Positions 43,336-51,539 of a stretch of 64,000 bases of DNA are shown piece after piece; position 1 is the first letter of the stretch; each line of letters begins with the position of its first letter. Source of the stretch: Deltaproteobacteria bacterium. GTDB lineage: Bacteria > Desulfobacterota > DSM-4660 > Desulfatiglandales > Desulfatiglandaceae. The notes under the pieces are model-generated. The model worked only from the letters and a program-made list of their open reading frames with translations, was not told where the DNA came from and did not search any database. The stretch lies in assembly GCA_021737785.1 (NCBI GenBank), contig JAIPDI010000012.1:1-64000 (forward strand), written 5' to 3'. The position numbers were made by a program, and so were the translations under genes.

Positions 43336-44959
43336 ACTTCGTGACGGTTTCATCCAGGCTCTGGTCATCATGAGCCATACTGGGCAACATGACCCCCATA
43401 TAGGTCACCAGCCCCTGTTTCAATAATTCCTGTTGAAGCAACGTTCTCATCAAGACAACCGTCTGAGGATCAGCCTCTTTGAAACGCATTAACATTCGGA
43501 ACGGAGGACCGATCAGCTCGGCAGCCGGTACGGTTTCTTTACAGAGCCGGTTAATCGATGTCTTTAGACGGTTTCCATAATCCCAAATATGGCCGGGAAC
43601 ATCGAGTTCCCGATAAATAGTGAGGGCTTCATTGGCGGCGGCAAAGGAATAGACTTCGCCTTTGAATGTCGGGCCGTAAAAAATGTTGGGCATGGTGCTC
43701 TGGAAAATGTCTCTGCGTCCGACAAGGGCGGAAAGGGGCATCCCTGCGCTCAATCCCTTCCCAAAACAGGCCAGGTCCGGAATGACACCCGTTGCCTTCT
43801 GAACACTGCCGCCGGGATATCGAAATCCGGTGATAATTTCATCAAAGATAAGGATGGCGCCTTCGGTCCGCGTTCTGGAGGCAAGGGCCCTCAAGAAATT
43901 CTGGTCAGCATCACGTAACGGACCGTTCAATCCCTCTACCGGGCCGGCAGGTTCAAGCATCACAGCAGCTATTTGGCCTTTGTGTGTCTCCATTAAGCCC
44001 TGCAAGTGGTCTTCATCGTTAAATTGGAAGGGATAAACAAGCTGTTCCCCGTGCTCGGGAACCCCCGTGTGGGTGAAACCCTGTTTTTCAACATACCAGT
44101 CCTGCCAACCGTGATAACCGCACACGAGGATTTTCTTCCGACCGGTATAACGACGTGCCAGCCTGGCTGCAGCCGTACACACATCAGACCCGTTTTTGCC
44201 AAACAGCACCATCTCAGCGCATGGGATGTCCTCACATAGTTTCCGGCTCACGTCCATTTCCAGATGGTGCGGTAGAGAGGAGATAGCCCCCGAGGTCATT
44301 GATTCTATGACGGCCTGTTGGATTCGCTCGTTTGCATGCCCGAGCAATGCGCACCCCCACCCCATAATGTAATCAAGGTATGTTCGGCCCTCTATATCAG
44401 TAAAACGGCATCCCTTTGAATGACGGGCAAACAGGGGATACGCCTGTCCCGAACTGCTCCAGGAGATGCCCTGGCTGGGAAGAGAAAACCAGTTGTTGAG
44501 TTGGCAGGCCTGATCAAACATGAGGGCGCCTGGACTTGGCGGTTTTCTCGTCGTTTCAAAAACAATCCGAAACCATGCCTCTTTAACCTCCTCCAGCCTG
44601 ATCCTTTCGGCGTTGGTTATTTCAATCCTTATTCGGTGACGGCCGGCCCTCTTCGGCGTCCTCAGAATGGAGTGAACGTTTAGCACTTCTCCGGGGGAAA
44701 GACAATTCTTTGGGACTTCCACTTGCTGAAGGAATCTTCTGTTAAGGTATAGGGTAAGGAAGACCTTCCGGTTGTCAGTTGAACAGAGGTTTATATCGCT
44801 CGGGCCTCGATTCCTCAAACCCATCCAGAGGGTTCGGAGGGTGGATGATGGGAGCGAGGGGGGGCAATTATGTTCCAATGAAAGGGATTCTTCTTTAGCG
44901 GTTTTCCGCTTGAAGACCTTCAGGAATTGAGTGCCGTTCCAAAAATTTTGCAGTCGCAT
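43250..44959 (-). CDS. PLP class III aminotransferase (glutamate-1-semialdehyde-aminomutase-like) with N-terminal beta-rich domain
   Basis: 569 residues. Residues about 150-560 are a class III aminotransferase: YLDYIMGWGCALLGHANERI, the PLP aspartate region LIFDEIITGFRYPGG, and Schiff-base Lys401 in FGKGLSAGMPLSALVG. The N-terminal 140 residues form an extra predicted beta-sandwich (LRNRGPSDIN…VFLTLYLNRRF…LSPGEVLNVHSILRTP), like the end of the neighbouring reductase. Transamination of a keto-sugar, or 2,1-aminomutase chemistry, is plausible. It follows the reductase gene on the minus strand by 83 nt. Confidence 0.85.
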   Translation of the reverse strand: MRLQNFWNGTQFLKVFKRKTAKEESLSLEHNCPPSLPSSTLRTLWMGLRNRGPSDINLCSTDNRKVFLTLYLNRRFLQQVEVPKNCLSPGEVLNVHSILRTPKRAGRHRIRIEITNAERIRLEEVKEAWFRIVFETTRKPPSPGALMFDQACQLNNWFSLPSQGISWSSSGQAYPLFARHSKGCRFTDIEGRTYLDYIMGWGCALLGHANERIQQAVIESMTSGAISSLPHHLEMDVSRKLCEDIPCAEMVLFGKNGSDVCTAAARLARRYTGRKKILVCGYHGWQDWYVEKQGFTHTGVPEHGEQLVYPFQFNDEDHLQGLMETHKGQIAAVMLEPAGPVEGLNGPLRDADQNFLRALASRTRTEGAILIFDEIITGFRYPGGSVQKATGVIPDLACFGKGLSAGMPLSALVGRRDIFQSTMPNIFYGPTFKGEVYSFAAANEALTIYRELDVPGHIWDYGNRLKTSINRLCKETVPAAELIGPPFRMLMRFKEADPQTVVLMRTLLQQELLKQGLVTYMGVMLPSMAHDDQSLDETVTKFKHALEVLAIAHRHNAFAKYLEIPPMTY

Positions 44960-45042
44960 GGTGTGCCATTTCTTAGTGATGGAATGGTTGTTTTGAAATC
45001 CCCATGTGCATCAAGGGATCGCATGATCATACCCCCTTCATT

Positions 45043-46593
45043 TCAGGAATGATTTCTGACGAGGATCTCTTGTTCCCCCATCGGCAACACAGGGGCGTAT
45101 TTCTTCCAGCGAGATGATTGAGCCAGGAACAAAGAAAATTTCACAGTACCAGGATCTAAGGGAGCTGAAAGCTCAAATATAAAGTGGGTACGCTCCAAAG
45201 GATGTACATCATGACGCAGGTGAATGGTTTGGAGCACTCCCCCATCAAGGGAAACACAGAGTACAATCTTGGGCTGATTTCGATTCGCGTCGGCATGCCA
45301 TGGCAGACGGCCGCTATTTTCCACGTAGAGCCGACAGATTTTCGTCCTTCCACACAGTACCTCTGCGGGGAATTCCTTTGTAATGATCTTAGCGCGATAG
45401 CCCTCCTTGGGTCCAGAAATTTCAGGAAGGTCTGCCGGTGAAACCATTCCTTTTGACCGAAGCCCTTTCATGAGGGTATGAATGCGGCCGAGGGTCACGG
45501 GGATGTCGATCCCTTTGATACAAGCGCATGTAATGTTTTGGCATTTGGCGCATATTATTTCCTCGTCAGGGTGAAGCCTAAAATATTCATGCGTTTCCGG
45601 TGTCTCAAATGTCTCGGAAGGATAATTGGCAATATAGGCCGCCCTAAACAGCCAGGATATGGGCAGGTCTTGGCTGCATAAGGCGTCGCAGCGGCCGCAA
45701 CGGCTGCATGCGGCAATTGCCAGAGATTGGGCCTGATACTCGACATGCCGGATATCTTCTTTTCTCAAGGGGATTCGGCCCCATCCGCTGAGGGCGTTTT
45801 CCTCGGCCTCTTCAATGGATGCCGTCCCTGGAACAACGCAGGATATCTCTTCGTTCATCAGGATATGGCGTAAGACCTTTCCGGCCGAGATTCTATTGGA
45901 CTCGGGAAGGAGACGCCCGCTCCGCTGCGGAAACGCACGTCCGGGGCACAGCAATCCTCCTGCAAGGGGTTTCATAATCATGAGCCCCACATCCTTCTTT
46001 CGTGCTGCCGGGAATACAATCTCTTTGTTGCCCTGGAGATTTTCAGGGTCTTTTCCGGGAAGATCGGCGGTAAGCAGATGAAAGCCAAGGATGTTATAGG
46101 GTATCATCAGGGCGTCAAAGACATCGGACGCAATCAATTTTCGGATATATTCCGGTGATCCGTGGGTGGTGCAAAAAATGCCGCCGAGCCTCCCCTTTTC
46201 CTTTTTTCTGAGCAGGAATTCCACCATGCCGCCGGTTCCCCAGACATTTTCACCCAATGTCTCCCGATCCTCGATACAGGCGATTCCAAAAAGCTCCAGA
46301 CGTTTTTTGCGGAATGTGCGGCAGGTGGTTTCAAAAAAATGCTCAAACAATCCCGGGGGGCCGTATCCTTGCGAACAGATGATGACATTCCTAGACGTTT
46401 CTCGAAGGGCTTGCGCCACCAGGGCGTCGGCACCTTCGTAATCCGGGGCGACATGGACGATGTTAACCCCCAACTCGAACCCACGCCGAAGGGTCCCGAC
46501 GGCCTGACGGGCTGGAACCAATCTCAACTGGCATGTACCGAAACCTACTACCGATACGTGAAGATCGGTGCGTCCCAAACGCCGGTAATTCAT
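45043..46593 (-). CDS. Aldo/keto reductase with ferredoxin-like cysteine clusters and C-terminal beta-rich domain
   Basis: 516 residues. Residues 1-285 are an aldo/keto reductase barrel: YRRLGRTDLHVSVVGFGTCQ, with the catalytic region shifted (VAPDYEGADALVAQAL) and SCVVPGTASIEEAEEN. Cysteine groups CSRCGRCDALC (from 295) and CAKCQNITCAC (about 345) suggest iron-sulfur clusters. The last 110 residues form a beta-rich domain (RLYVENSGRLPWHADANRNQ … IVLCVSLDGGV) resembling the aminotransferase N-terminus. An iron-sulfur reductase of this kind could transfer electrons to or from radical SAM enzymes; this is inference. Confidence 0.8.
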   Translation of the reverse strand: MNYRRLGRTDLHVSVVGFGTCQLRLVPARQAVGTLRRGFELGVNIVHVAPDYEGADALVAQALRETSRNVIICSQGYGPPGLFEHFFETTCRTFRKKRLELFGIACIEDRETLGENVWGTGGMVEFLLRKKEKGRLGGIFCTTHGSPEYIRKLIASDVFDALMIPYNILGFHLLTADLPGKDPENLQGNKEIVFPAARKKDVGLMIMKPLAGGLLCPGRAFPQRSGRLLPESNRISAGKVLRHILMNEEISCVVPGTASIEEAEENALSGWGRIPLRKEDIRHVEYQAQSLAIAACSRCGRCDALCSQDLPISWLFRAAYIANYPSETFETPETHEYFRLHPDEEIICAKCQNITCACIKGIDIPVTLGRIHTLMKGLRSKGMVSPADLPEISGPKEGYRAKIITKEFPAEVLCGRTKICRLYVENSGRLPWHADANRNQPKIVLCVSLDGGVLQTIHLRHDVHPLERTHFIFELSAPLDPGTVKFSLFLAQSSRWKKYAPVLPMGEQEILVRNHS

Positions 46594-46905
46594 ACGTACG
46601 CTCCGGTTGACCGTTGAGGGATAAGGATGGACAGGATGCGGCTTTTTGGAGTATAAGGAATGCAGATTTGATCAGTCAAGAAACAACTTATTTCAATCAT
46701 GCCCTTTATGCCGGGAGGAGAGAAAAGCGTCTATTTCTCTTCCTTGTCATTGGTGCGTGCGACACAAGACAAGGCCGAACTCCAGAACAGCCGCATGTTA
46801 TTCTTGTATTAACGCACGAAGAGAAATGACCTGCAAGGGTTTTAAGTGGTTTCTGAAGATTCTTGGTTTGTCATTTGATCCAAACTGGAAAAAGGAGAAA
46901 ATAAT
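46594..46905. other. Intergenic region with a possible Cys-rich small ORF
   Basis: 312 nt between divergent genes. It contains the frame 46646-46909 listed separately. No promoter pair is convincing. Confidence 0.4.
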
Positions 46906-46909
46906 ATGA
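46646..46909 (+). CDS. Possible small cysteine-rich protein (doubtful)
   Basis: 87 codons from a TTG. Three CxxC pairs (CPLC, CHWC, CYSC) plus two other Cys hint at a zinc ribbon. The stop overlaps the next gene's ATG as ATGA. But the start codon is poor, composition is ordinary for random frame in an AT-richer spacer, and no family is recognised. Kept only because of the CxxC pattern and the overlap. Confidence 0.22.
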   Translation: MEYKECRFDQSRNNLFQSCPLCREERKASISLPCHWCVRHKTRPNSRTAACYSCINARREMTCKGFKWFLKILGLSFDPNWKKEKII

Positions 46910-47685
46910 GAAAAAAGGACTTGCCTGATTCATCCATGTGGCGGTTCTGGGGTTTCTTATCGCTGATGTTTATCTCTCTCTATCTCATGGTGCCGGTATC
47001 TGTCCTCGGTGCAGATAAATTGATAGTGAAAAATGAAAGCGGAACAGAGACCTTTAAGGTGAGTGACAGCGGGTCCATAACTTCCGCATCTTCCTTGCTG
47101 TCGAATGGTGCGGGAGCCTGGGGATCAGCCCCTTTTGTCCTTGGGCAAAACCTTGGGAACAGGGGGATGGTGATCACAGATAAGGCGACCAGTAATCAGA
47201 AAAACATCTATTTCGGATGGAATGTCGGCGCATCCCATGACTATGCAGAGCTCTTCGCACTCCAGGAGGGGGTAGCATACAAAAATTTCATCTTGAACCC
47301 GAATGGCGGCCATGTGGGCATAGGCACCACTTCCCCTTCGTATCCGTTGCAGATGGGAAGCGGCGCCTATGTTTCGTCCGGCGGTGTATGGACAAATGCC
47401 TCCAGCCGGGAATTAAAAACAAATATCAGAGAATTGACGGATGAGGAGGCAATGGATGCGCTACAGGGGCTGAGGCCGGTCAAATTCAGTTATAAAGTTG
47501 AAAGGGACGAGACCCATGTGGGCTTTGTCGCAGAGGATGTTCCGGATCTCGTGGCATCGAGGGACAGAAAAGGGATGAGTTCGATGGATGTGGTTGCGGT
47601 ATTGACCCGGGTGGTTCAGGAGCAGCAGAAGACCATCGCCGAACTCTCACGAAAAGTGGCTGAACTCGAAAAGAACATCAAGTAA
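46906..47685 (+). CDS. Exported fibre-like protein with peptidase S74 intramolecular chaperone domain
   Basis: 259 residues. Signal-like hydrophobic segment about 12-36. The middle (GGHVGIGTTSPSYPLQMGSGAYVS) is the beta-repeat type found in phage tail fibres and large surface proteins. The end (SSRELKTNIRELTDEEAMDAL at about 166, HVGFVAEDVPDLV, DVVAVLTRVVQEQQKTI and a coiled coil) is the S74 chaperone that trimerises and may cleave itself. Sits upstream of the papain-like protease by 12 nt. Likely a trimeric surface fibre. Confidence 0.82.
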   Translation: MRKKDLPDSSMWRFWGFLSLMFISLYLMVPVSVLGADKLIVKNESGTETFKVSDSGSITSASSLLSNGAGAWGSAPFVLGQNLGNRGMVITDKATSNQKNIYFGWNVGASHDYAELFALQEGVAYKNFILNPNGGHVGIGTTSPSYPLQMGSGAYVSSGGVWTNASSRELKTNIRELTDEEAMDALQGLRPVKFSYKVERDETHVGFVAEDVPDLVASRDRKGMSSMDVVAVLTRVVQEQQKTIAELSRKVAELEKNIK

Positions 47686-47696
47686 AGAAGGGCCTC

Positions 47697-48941
47697 GTGA
47701 AAGGTATGGCAAGAAAAGGACTACGGGGGATTCTGGCGGGTGTTCTGACTTTGGCCGTTTTTGGGGTTGCGGAGGCAGACGATGGGATATATACCAACAC
47801 CCTCATGCATCCGGACGATGACACGCGTCTCGAGTGGATCAGGAACTTCCAGCGGGCGCCGTTGGCCCGGATGGACGATGAACTCCAGTTCAGGGCCGCC
47901 TTCAGAGGATCTCTCAGCCTTCTGAGCTATCTCGACTATATCCCTTCTGAAAGAGACCAGGGCGTCTGCAATAATTGCTGGGCATGGGCAGGGACCGGCG
48001 TCGTGGAGATTGCCTTGAATATGGAACGGGAAATCTATGACCGCCTTTCGGTGCAGCTCATCAGCTCCTGCGATACGGTGTTAAGCTGTTGCGAGGGAGG
48101 ATGGTTGAACGATTTTGTCTCATTCTATGAAATAGAAGGATACACCATTCCCTGGTCCAATGCCAATGCAAATTGGCAGAACCGGGACGGACGCTGTGAT
48201 GTTTCATGCGAGAGCATTTCTACCCTCCCCAATTATCCTCTCTCTTCCATTACCCTTGAGAGGATTGCAACACACGGGGTGGGCCAGGCCCAGGCGATCT
48301 CCAATATCAAAAATGTCCTCAACCAGGGCCGGGCCGTTTGGTTCGGTTTCTTTATGAGCACGAGGGAAGACTGGAGCAGTTTCAACACGTTCTGGAACAC
48401 CCAGATCGAGGAGACATCGTGGGATTTTGATGCGAGCTGCGGCAAGCCCTATATCTCCGGCGCGGGGCATGCGGTCTTGTGCGTCGGGTACAATGATGAT
48501 GATCCCAACAATGCCTACTGGATCATGCTGAACAGCTGGGGCACGACTGCCAATCGGCCGAACGGGCTCTTTCGGGTTGCTATGGAGGTGGACTATGACT
48601 GTGCCGACAGCACGGGAGAATATAATCTCTATTGGCAGACATTGGATGTTGCGTTTGATATTACGGAAGAAATTGTCTATGTTGAGCCTTCGGCCTTTTG
48701 CGGCGGCCATAGGCCCTGCTATGGAACGATTCAGGAAGCGATCAACACATCCGGTGCAGAAGCGACCATAAGGATTGTCGAAGGAAGGAATTTCGAAGAT
48801 GTGACCCTGAACAGCGCCAAGAATATACGGCTGGAGGGAGGATGGGATTCCACATTCACCAACCGATCATCCAACACCACCATCGATTCCTTGACAGTCA
48901 ATAGCGGAACGGTAGCGGTGGAGTTTGTGGTTTGTCAGTGA
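47697..48941 (+). CDS. Exported papain-like (C1) cysteine protease with C-terminal extension
   Basis: 414 residues; signal peptide about 1-27. Catalytic residues are in place: Gln88, Cys94 followed by Trp (QGVCNNCWAWA), His258 (GHAVLCVGYN) and Asn279 (NSWGTT). The disulfide pattern (SSCDTVLSCCEGG) fits bacterial C1 family members. The last 100 residues (VEPSAFCGGHRPCYGTIQEAI …) form a beta-helix-like extension. Start GTG 47697 has GAAGG upstream; ATG 47706 is possible. It may process surface proteins; export by the T2SS is inference. Confidence 0.87.
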   Translation: MKGMARKGLRGILAGVLTLAVFGVAEADDGIYTNTLMHPDDDTRLEWIRNFQRAPLARMDDELQFRAAFRGSLSLLSYLDYIPSERDQGVCNNCWAWAGTGVVEIALNMEREIYDRLSVQLISSCDTVLSCCEGGWLNDFVSFYEIEGYTIPWSNANANWQNRDGRCDVSCESISTLPNYPLSSITLERIATHGVGQAQAISNIKNVLNQGRAVWFGFFMSTREDWSSFNTFWNTQIEETSWDFDASCGKPYISGAGHAVLCVGYNDDDPNNAYWIMLNSWGTTANRPNGLFRVAMEVDYDCADSTGEYNLYWQTLDVAFDITEEIVYVEPSAFCGGHRPCYGTIQEAINTSGAEATIRIVEGRNFEDVTLNSAKNIRLEGGWDSTFTNRSSNTTIDSLTVNSGTVAVEFVVCQ

Positions 48942-49147
48942 GTGAATTGAGCTGATAAGCTGTTGAACTGAGAAGGGCGCCCATCAGCTATGACTTACCA
49001 GCCATGACCCATCAGCCAGCAACGAGCAACGAGTGGCCAGCAAACACCAGTGATCGGAGTTCAGAAGTCAGGGGTCAGCAAAACCCAACCACCTCAATAA
49101 ACCCAATAAACCCGAAACGCGAGCAACCAGTGACGAGCAACGAGACC
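48942..49147. repeat. Low-complexity spacer with reiterated GCAACGAG
   Basis: 206 nt with repeated AGCAACGAG/ACGAGCAACGAG units (about 49015-49050 and 49120-49145) and similar CCAGCAA words. No gene. The longer in-frame extension of the next gene through this repeat is probably not translated. Confidence 0.5.
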
Positions 49148-50074
49148 ATGGAAAAGAACGCTAAGATTTATATCGCAGGCCATCGCGGTCTGGTGGGGTC
49201 GGCCATCGTGCGGGCTCTCAGAAGTTCGGGATTTCAGAATCTGGTCTTCAGGTCGTCCAAGGAATTGAATCTGGAGAGACAGGAACGGGTCGAGGCATTT
49301 TTCGAACGGGAACGGCCCGAGTATGTATTTTTGGCCGCTGCAAAGGTCGGGGGCATATGGGCCAATTCCACATTCCCTGCCGAATTTATCTACAACAATC
49401 TGGTGATCGAGACCAACATCATCCATACCGCCTACCGCTTTGAGGCAAAGAAGCTCCTTTTTCTGGGAAGTTCCTGCATTTATCCAAAACACTGCCCTCA
49501 GCCGATGAAAGAGGAATATCTTCTTTCAGGATATCTGGAGCCCACCAACGAGCCTTATGCCGTGGCCAAGATCGCCGGCATCAAGATGTGCCAGGCATAC
49601 AACCGTCAGTATGGGACGCGATTTATCAGCGCCATGCCCACCAATCTTTACGGGCCGGGCGATAATTTTGATTTGAAGACTTCCCATGTCCTTCCCGCCC
49701 TGATCCGGAAATTTCACGAGGCAAAGGTGAACGGCAAGGGATCTGTGGAAATATGGGGAACGGGTGCGCCCAGACGCGAGTTCCTTTATGTGGATGACCT
49801 GGCCGATGCGTGTCTTTTCCTGATGAATCATTATGAGGAAGACCACATCATCAATGTGGGCGTGGGCAAGGACCAGTCGATCCGGGAATTGGCGGAGATG
49901 GTGGGTGAGATTGTGGGCTTTGAAGGCGATCTCAGATTTGATCCTGCCCAGCCGGACGGGACCCCGCTCAAACTCCTGGACGTTTCCAGATTGACCGCAT
50001 TGGGCTGGGAGGCCCGGACGCCGTTGCGGGAAGGGATAACCCGGGCGTATCGATGGTATCTGGATCAGCGGTGA
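49148..50074 (+). CDS. fcl: GDP-L-fucose synthase (GDP-4-keto-6-deoxymannose epimerase/reductase)
   Basis: 308-residue short-chain epimerase/reductase. NADP-binding [18 protein letters not shown] at residues 6-23, catalytic SSCIYP near 108-113 and Tyr137/Lys141 (YAVAK). The [19 protein letters not shown] and [12 protein letters not shown] segments are characteristic of Fcl (WcaG). It makes GDP-L-fucose from GDP-4-keto-6-deoxymannose; a GDP-mannose dehydratase (gmd) is not in the window. ATG 49148 matches the family start. Confidence 0.94.
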   Translation: MEKNAKIYIAGHRGLVGSAIVRALRSSGFQNLVFRSSKELNLERQERVEAFFERERPEYVFLAAAKVGGIWANSTFPAEFIYNNLVIETNIIHTAYRFEAKKLLFLGSSCIYPKHCPQPMKEEYLLSGYLEPTNEPYAVAKIAGIKMCQAYNRQYGTRFISAMPTNLYGPGDNFDLKTSHVLPALIRKFHEAKVNGKGSVEIWGTGAPRREFLYVDDLADACLFLMNHYEEDHIINVGVGKDQSIRELAEMVGEIVGFEGDLRFDPAQPDGTPLKLLDVSRLTALGWEARTPLREGITRAYRWYLDQR

Positions 50075-50150
50075 GCTGTTGCCAATTCCGGATCGATCCG
50101 ATCTTCCATCCCGTGTGGTTGAAGACAATCATTTCAGAACAGCGATCCTT

Positions 50151-51287
50151 ATGCAGACCTTTGCGATTGTCATCCCTAATTTAAACCAGAGTCATTTCCT
50201 GCCCTGGGCCCTGGAGAGTCTCAGAGCCCAGTCGCGTCCATTCAACCTTGCGGTTATGGACGGGGGGTCGACGGACAGCTTCGAAGCGGCTGTCCGGGGG
50301 TATTCCGATATGATCGACTATCTGCAGACCGGTGCTGACGGGGGGCAGGCCGCAGCCATCAGGAAAGGGAAAGAAACCCTTTCAGGCGACATCGTGGCCT
50401 GGCTGAATGCAGACGATTATTATTTCCCCGAGACCCTCGAAAAGGTGGCCTCCTGTTTTGATAGGGATCCGGATCTGGATGTGGTGTATGGCGATGCCGT
50501 TCATGTGACATCTGAAGGATTTTTCCTCTCCTATTTTCCCCCCATCCAGGCGTACCACCCGGAAACCCTGACGCGTCGCTGTTTCATCTGCCAGCCTGCC
50601 TGCTTCGTGCGCCGCTCCGCCTATGAAAAGGTGGGCGGGCTTAACCCTGCGTTACGCTACACCATGGACTGGGACCTGTGGTGCAGGCTGTCCAGGTCCC
50701 ATGCCCGGTTTCAATATCTCCATGAACCGTTGGCCGCCGTGAGATACTATCCCGGAACCAAGACCCTGAGCAGCGATGGGCAGCGATACAGGGAGATCTG
50801 GCGGATTGAGAGAAAATACGGGCATCGACCCCTACCATTGTCATGGCCGGGATTTTATCGCTTTGACCTGTCGTTCAAAAATAAGAGAAATTTTATCGAG
50901 GACCTGGCGTTAAACGCCCTGGATGTCCTTCGTAAGATGAAGCGACGTGGTTTTGTACGCAGATCCTCTGAAGACGAGATGTCCCTGCCGATATACGGAT
51001 TTGATCGCTTTGAAAGCTCCCTAGTGTATGGGCAGTGCACTATTCATCTTCCCTGGTATGGCAGGCAGGCATGGGACACGCTGTATCTAAATATCCGGCC
51101 ATTACATAGCAACTGTCGAGTGACAGTCAATGGAAAGACCTGTCTGTGGGAGGCATCTGATGCCAACCGGCTTGTTGTCCGGCTTCCACAGGTAGGAGGG
51201 CCTCATATAACAATTTCTATTCAACAGGCCGAAGGAATGTCTTCCTGGAGATTGCAGGGAGTTACAATTGATTTAAAGGAACACTGA
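50151..51287 (+). CDS. GT2 glycosyltransferase with C-terminal beta-rich domain
   Basis: 378 residues. GT-A: FAIVIPNLNQSHFLPWAL, VMDGGSTDSFEA, WLNADDYYFPETL (metal site) and YTMDWDLWCRLS. The last 95 residues (FDRFESSLVYGQ … VTVNGKTCLW … ITISIQQAEGMSSW) form a beta-sandwich-like domain resembling the end of the GT4-GT2 fusion at 37018. ATG 50151 begins at the first strand; a TTG at 50079 would add 24 unlikely residues. Donor unknown; fucose is possible given the neighbour but unproven. Confidence 0.85.
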   Translation: MQTFAIVIPNLNQSHFLPWALESLRAQSRPFNLAVMDGGSTDSFEAAVRGYSDMIDYLQTGADGGQAAAIRKGKETLSGDIVAWLNADDYYFPETLEKVASCFDRDPDLDVVYGDAVHVTSEGFFLSYFPPIQAYHPETLTRRCFICQPACFVRRSAYEKVGGLNPALRYTMDWDLWCRLSRSHARFQYLHEPLAAVRYYPGTKTLSSDGQRYREIWRIERKYGHRPLPLSWPGFYRFDLSFKNKRNFIEDLALNALDVLRKMKRRGFVRRSSEDEMSLPIYGFDRFESSLVYGQCTIHLPWYGRQAWDTLYLNIRPLHSNCRVTVNGKTCLWEASDANRLVVRLPQVGGPHITISIQQAEGMSSWRLQGVTIDLKEH

Positions 51288-51344
51288 GGATAGCATCTGT
51301 GGAGGGGTAGGAGGGGAGGCATGGGGGTGGCATTCCCTCATCTT

Positions 51345-51440
51345 GCCGCTCAGTCTTACCGTCATGAGGATGGCCCAGAGAGGACAAGAACCGAAGATAG
51401 TGAATGGTTGCTTGGATGCCGTTTCTAAAGATGCAATCGG
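51345..51440 (-). pseudogene. Decayed fragment of a GT2 paralogous to the gene at 58335-59249
   Basis: On the minus strand the segment reads CIFRNGIQATIHYLRF then drifts out of frame. The intact gene at 58335 has YYIFRNGIRTTLDYF followed by RSYPLYAVLMTARLS. The DNA is about 78% identical over 90 bp, and one added base accounts for the frame change (the second part then reads WAILMTVRLSG). Only this piece survives. A partial CACAGAG-type repeat arm follows at 51470-51509. Confidence 0.7.
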
Positions 51441-51539
51441 GATCAGGGAACAAAAATGGTTATGGAAACCCTCTGTGCGCTCTACTGCCTGTGTGTGAGA
51501 ATTTTTTTTGAGGAACGGGAAGAATAATCATCAGCTATC

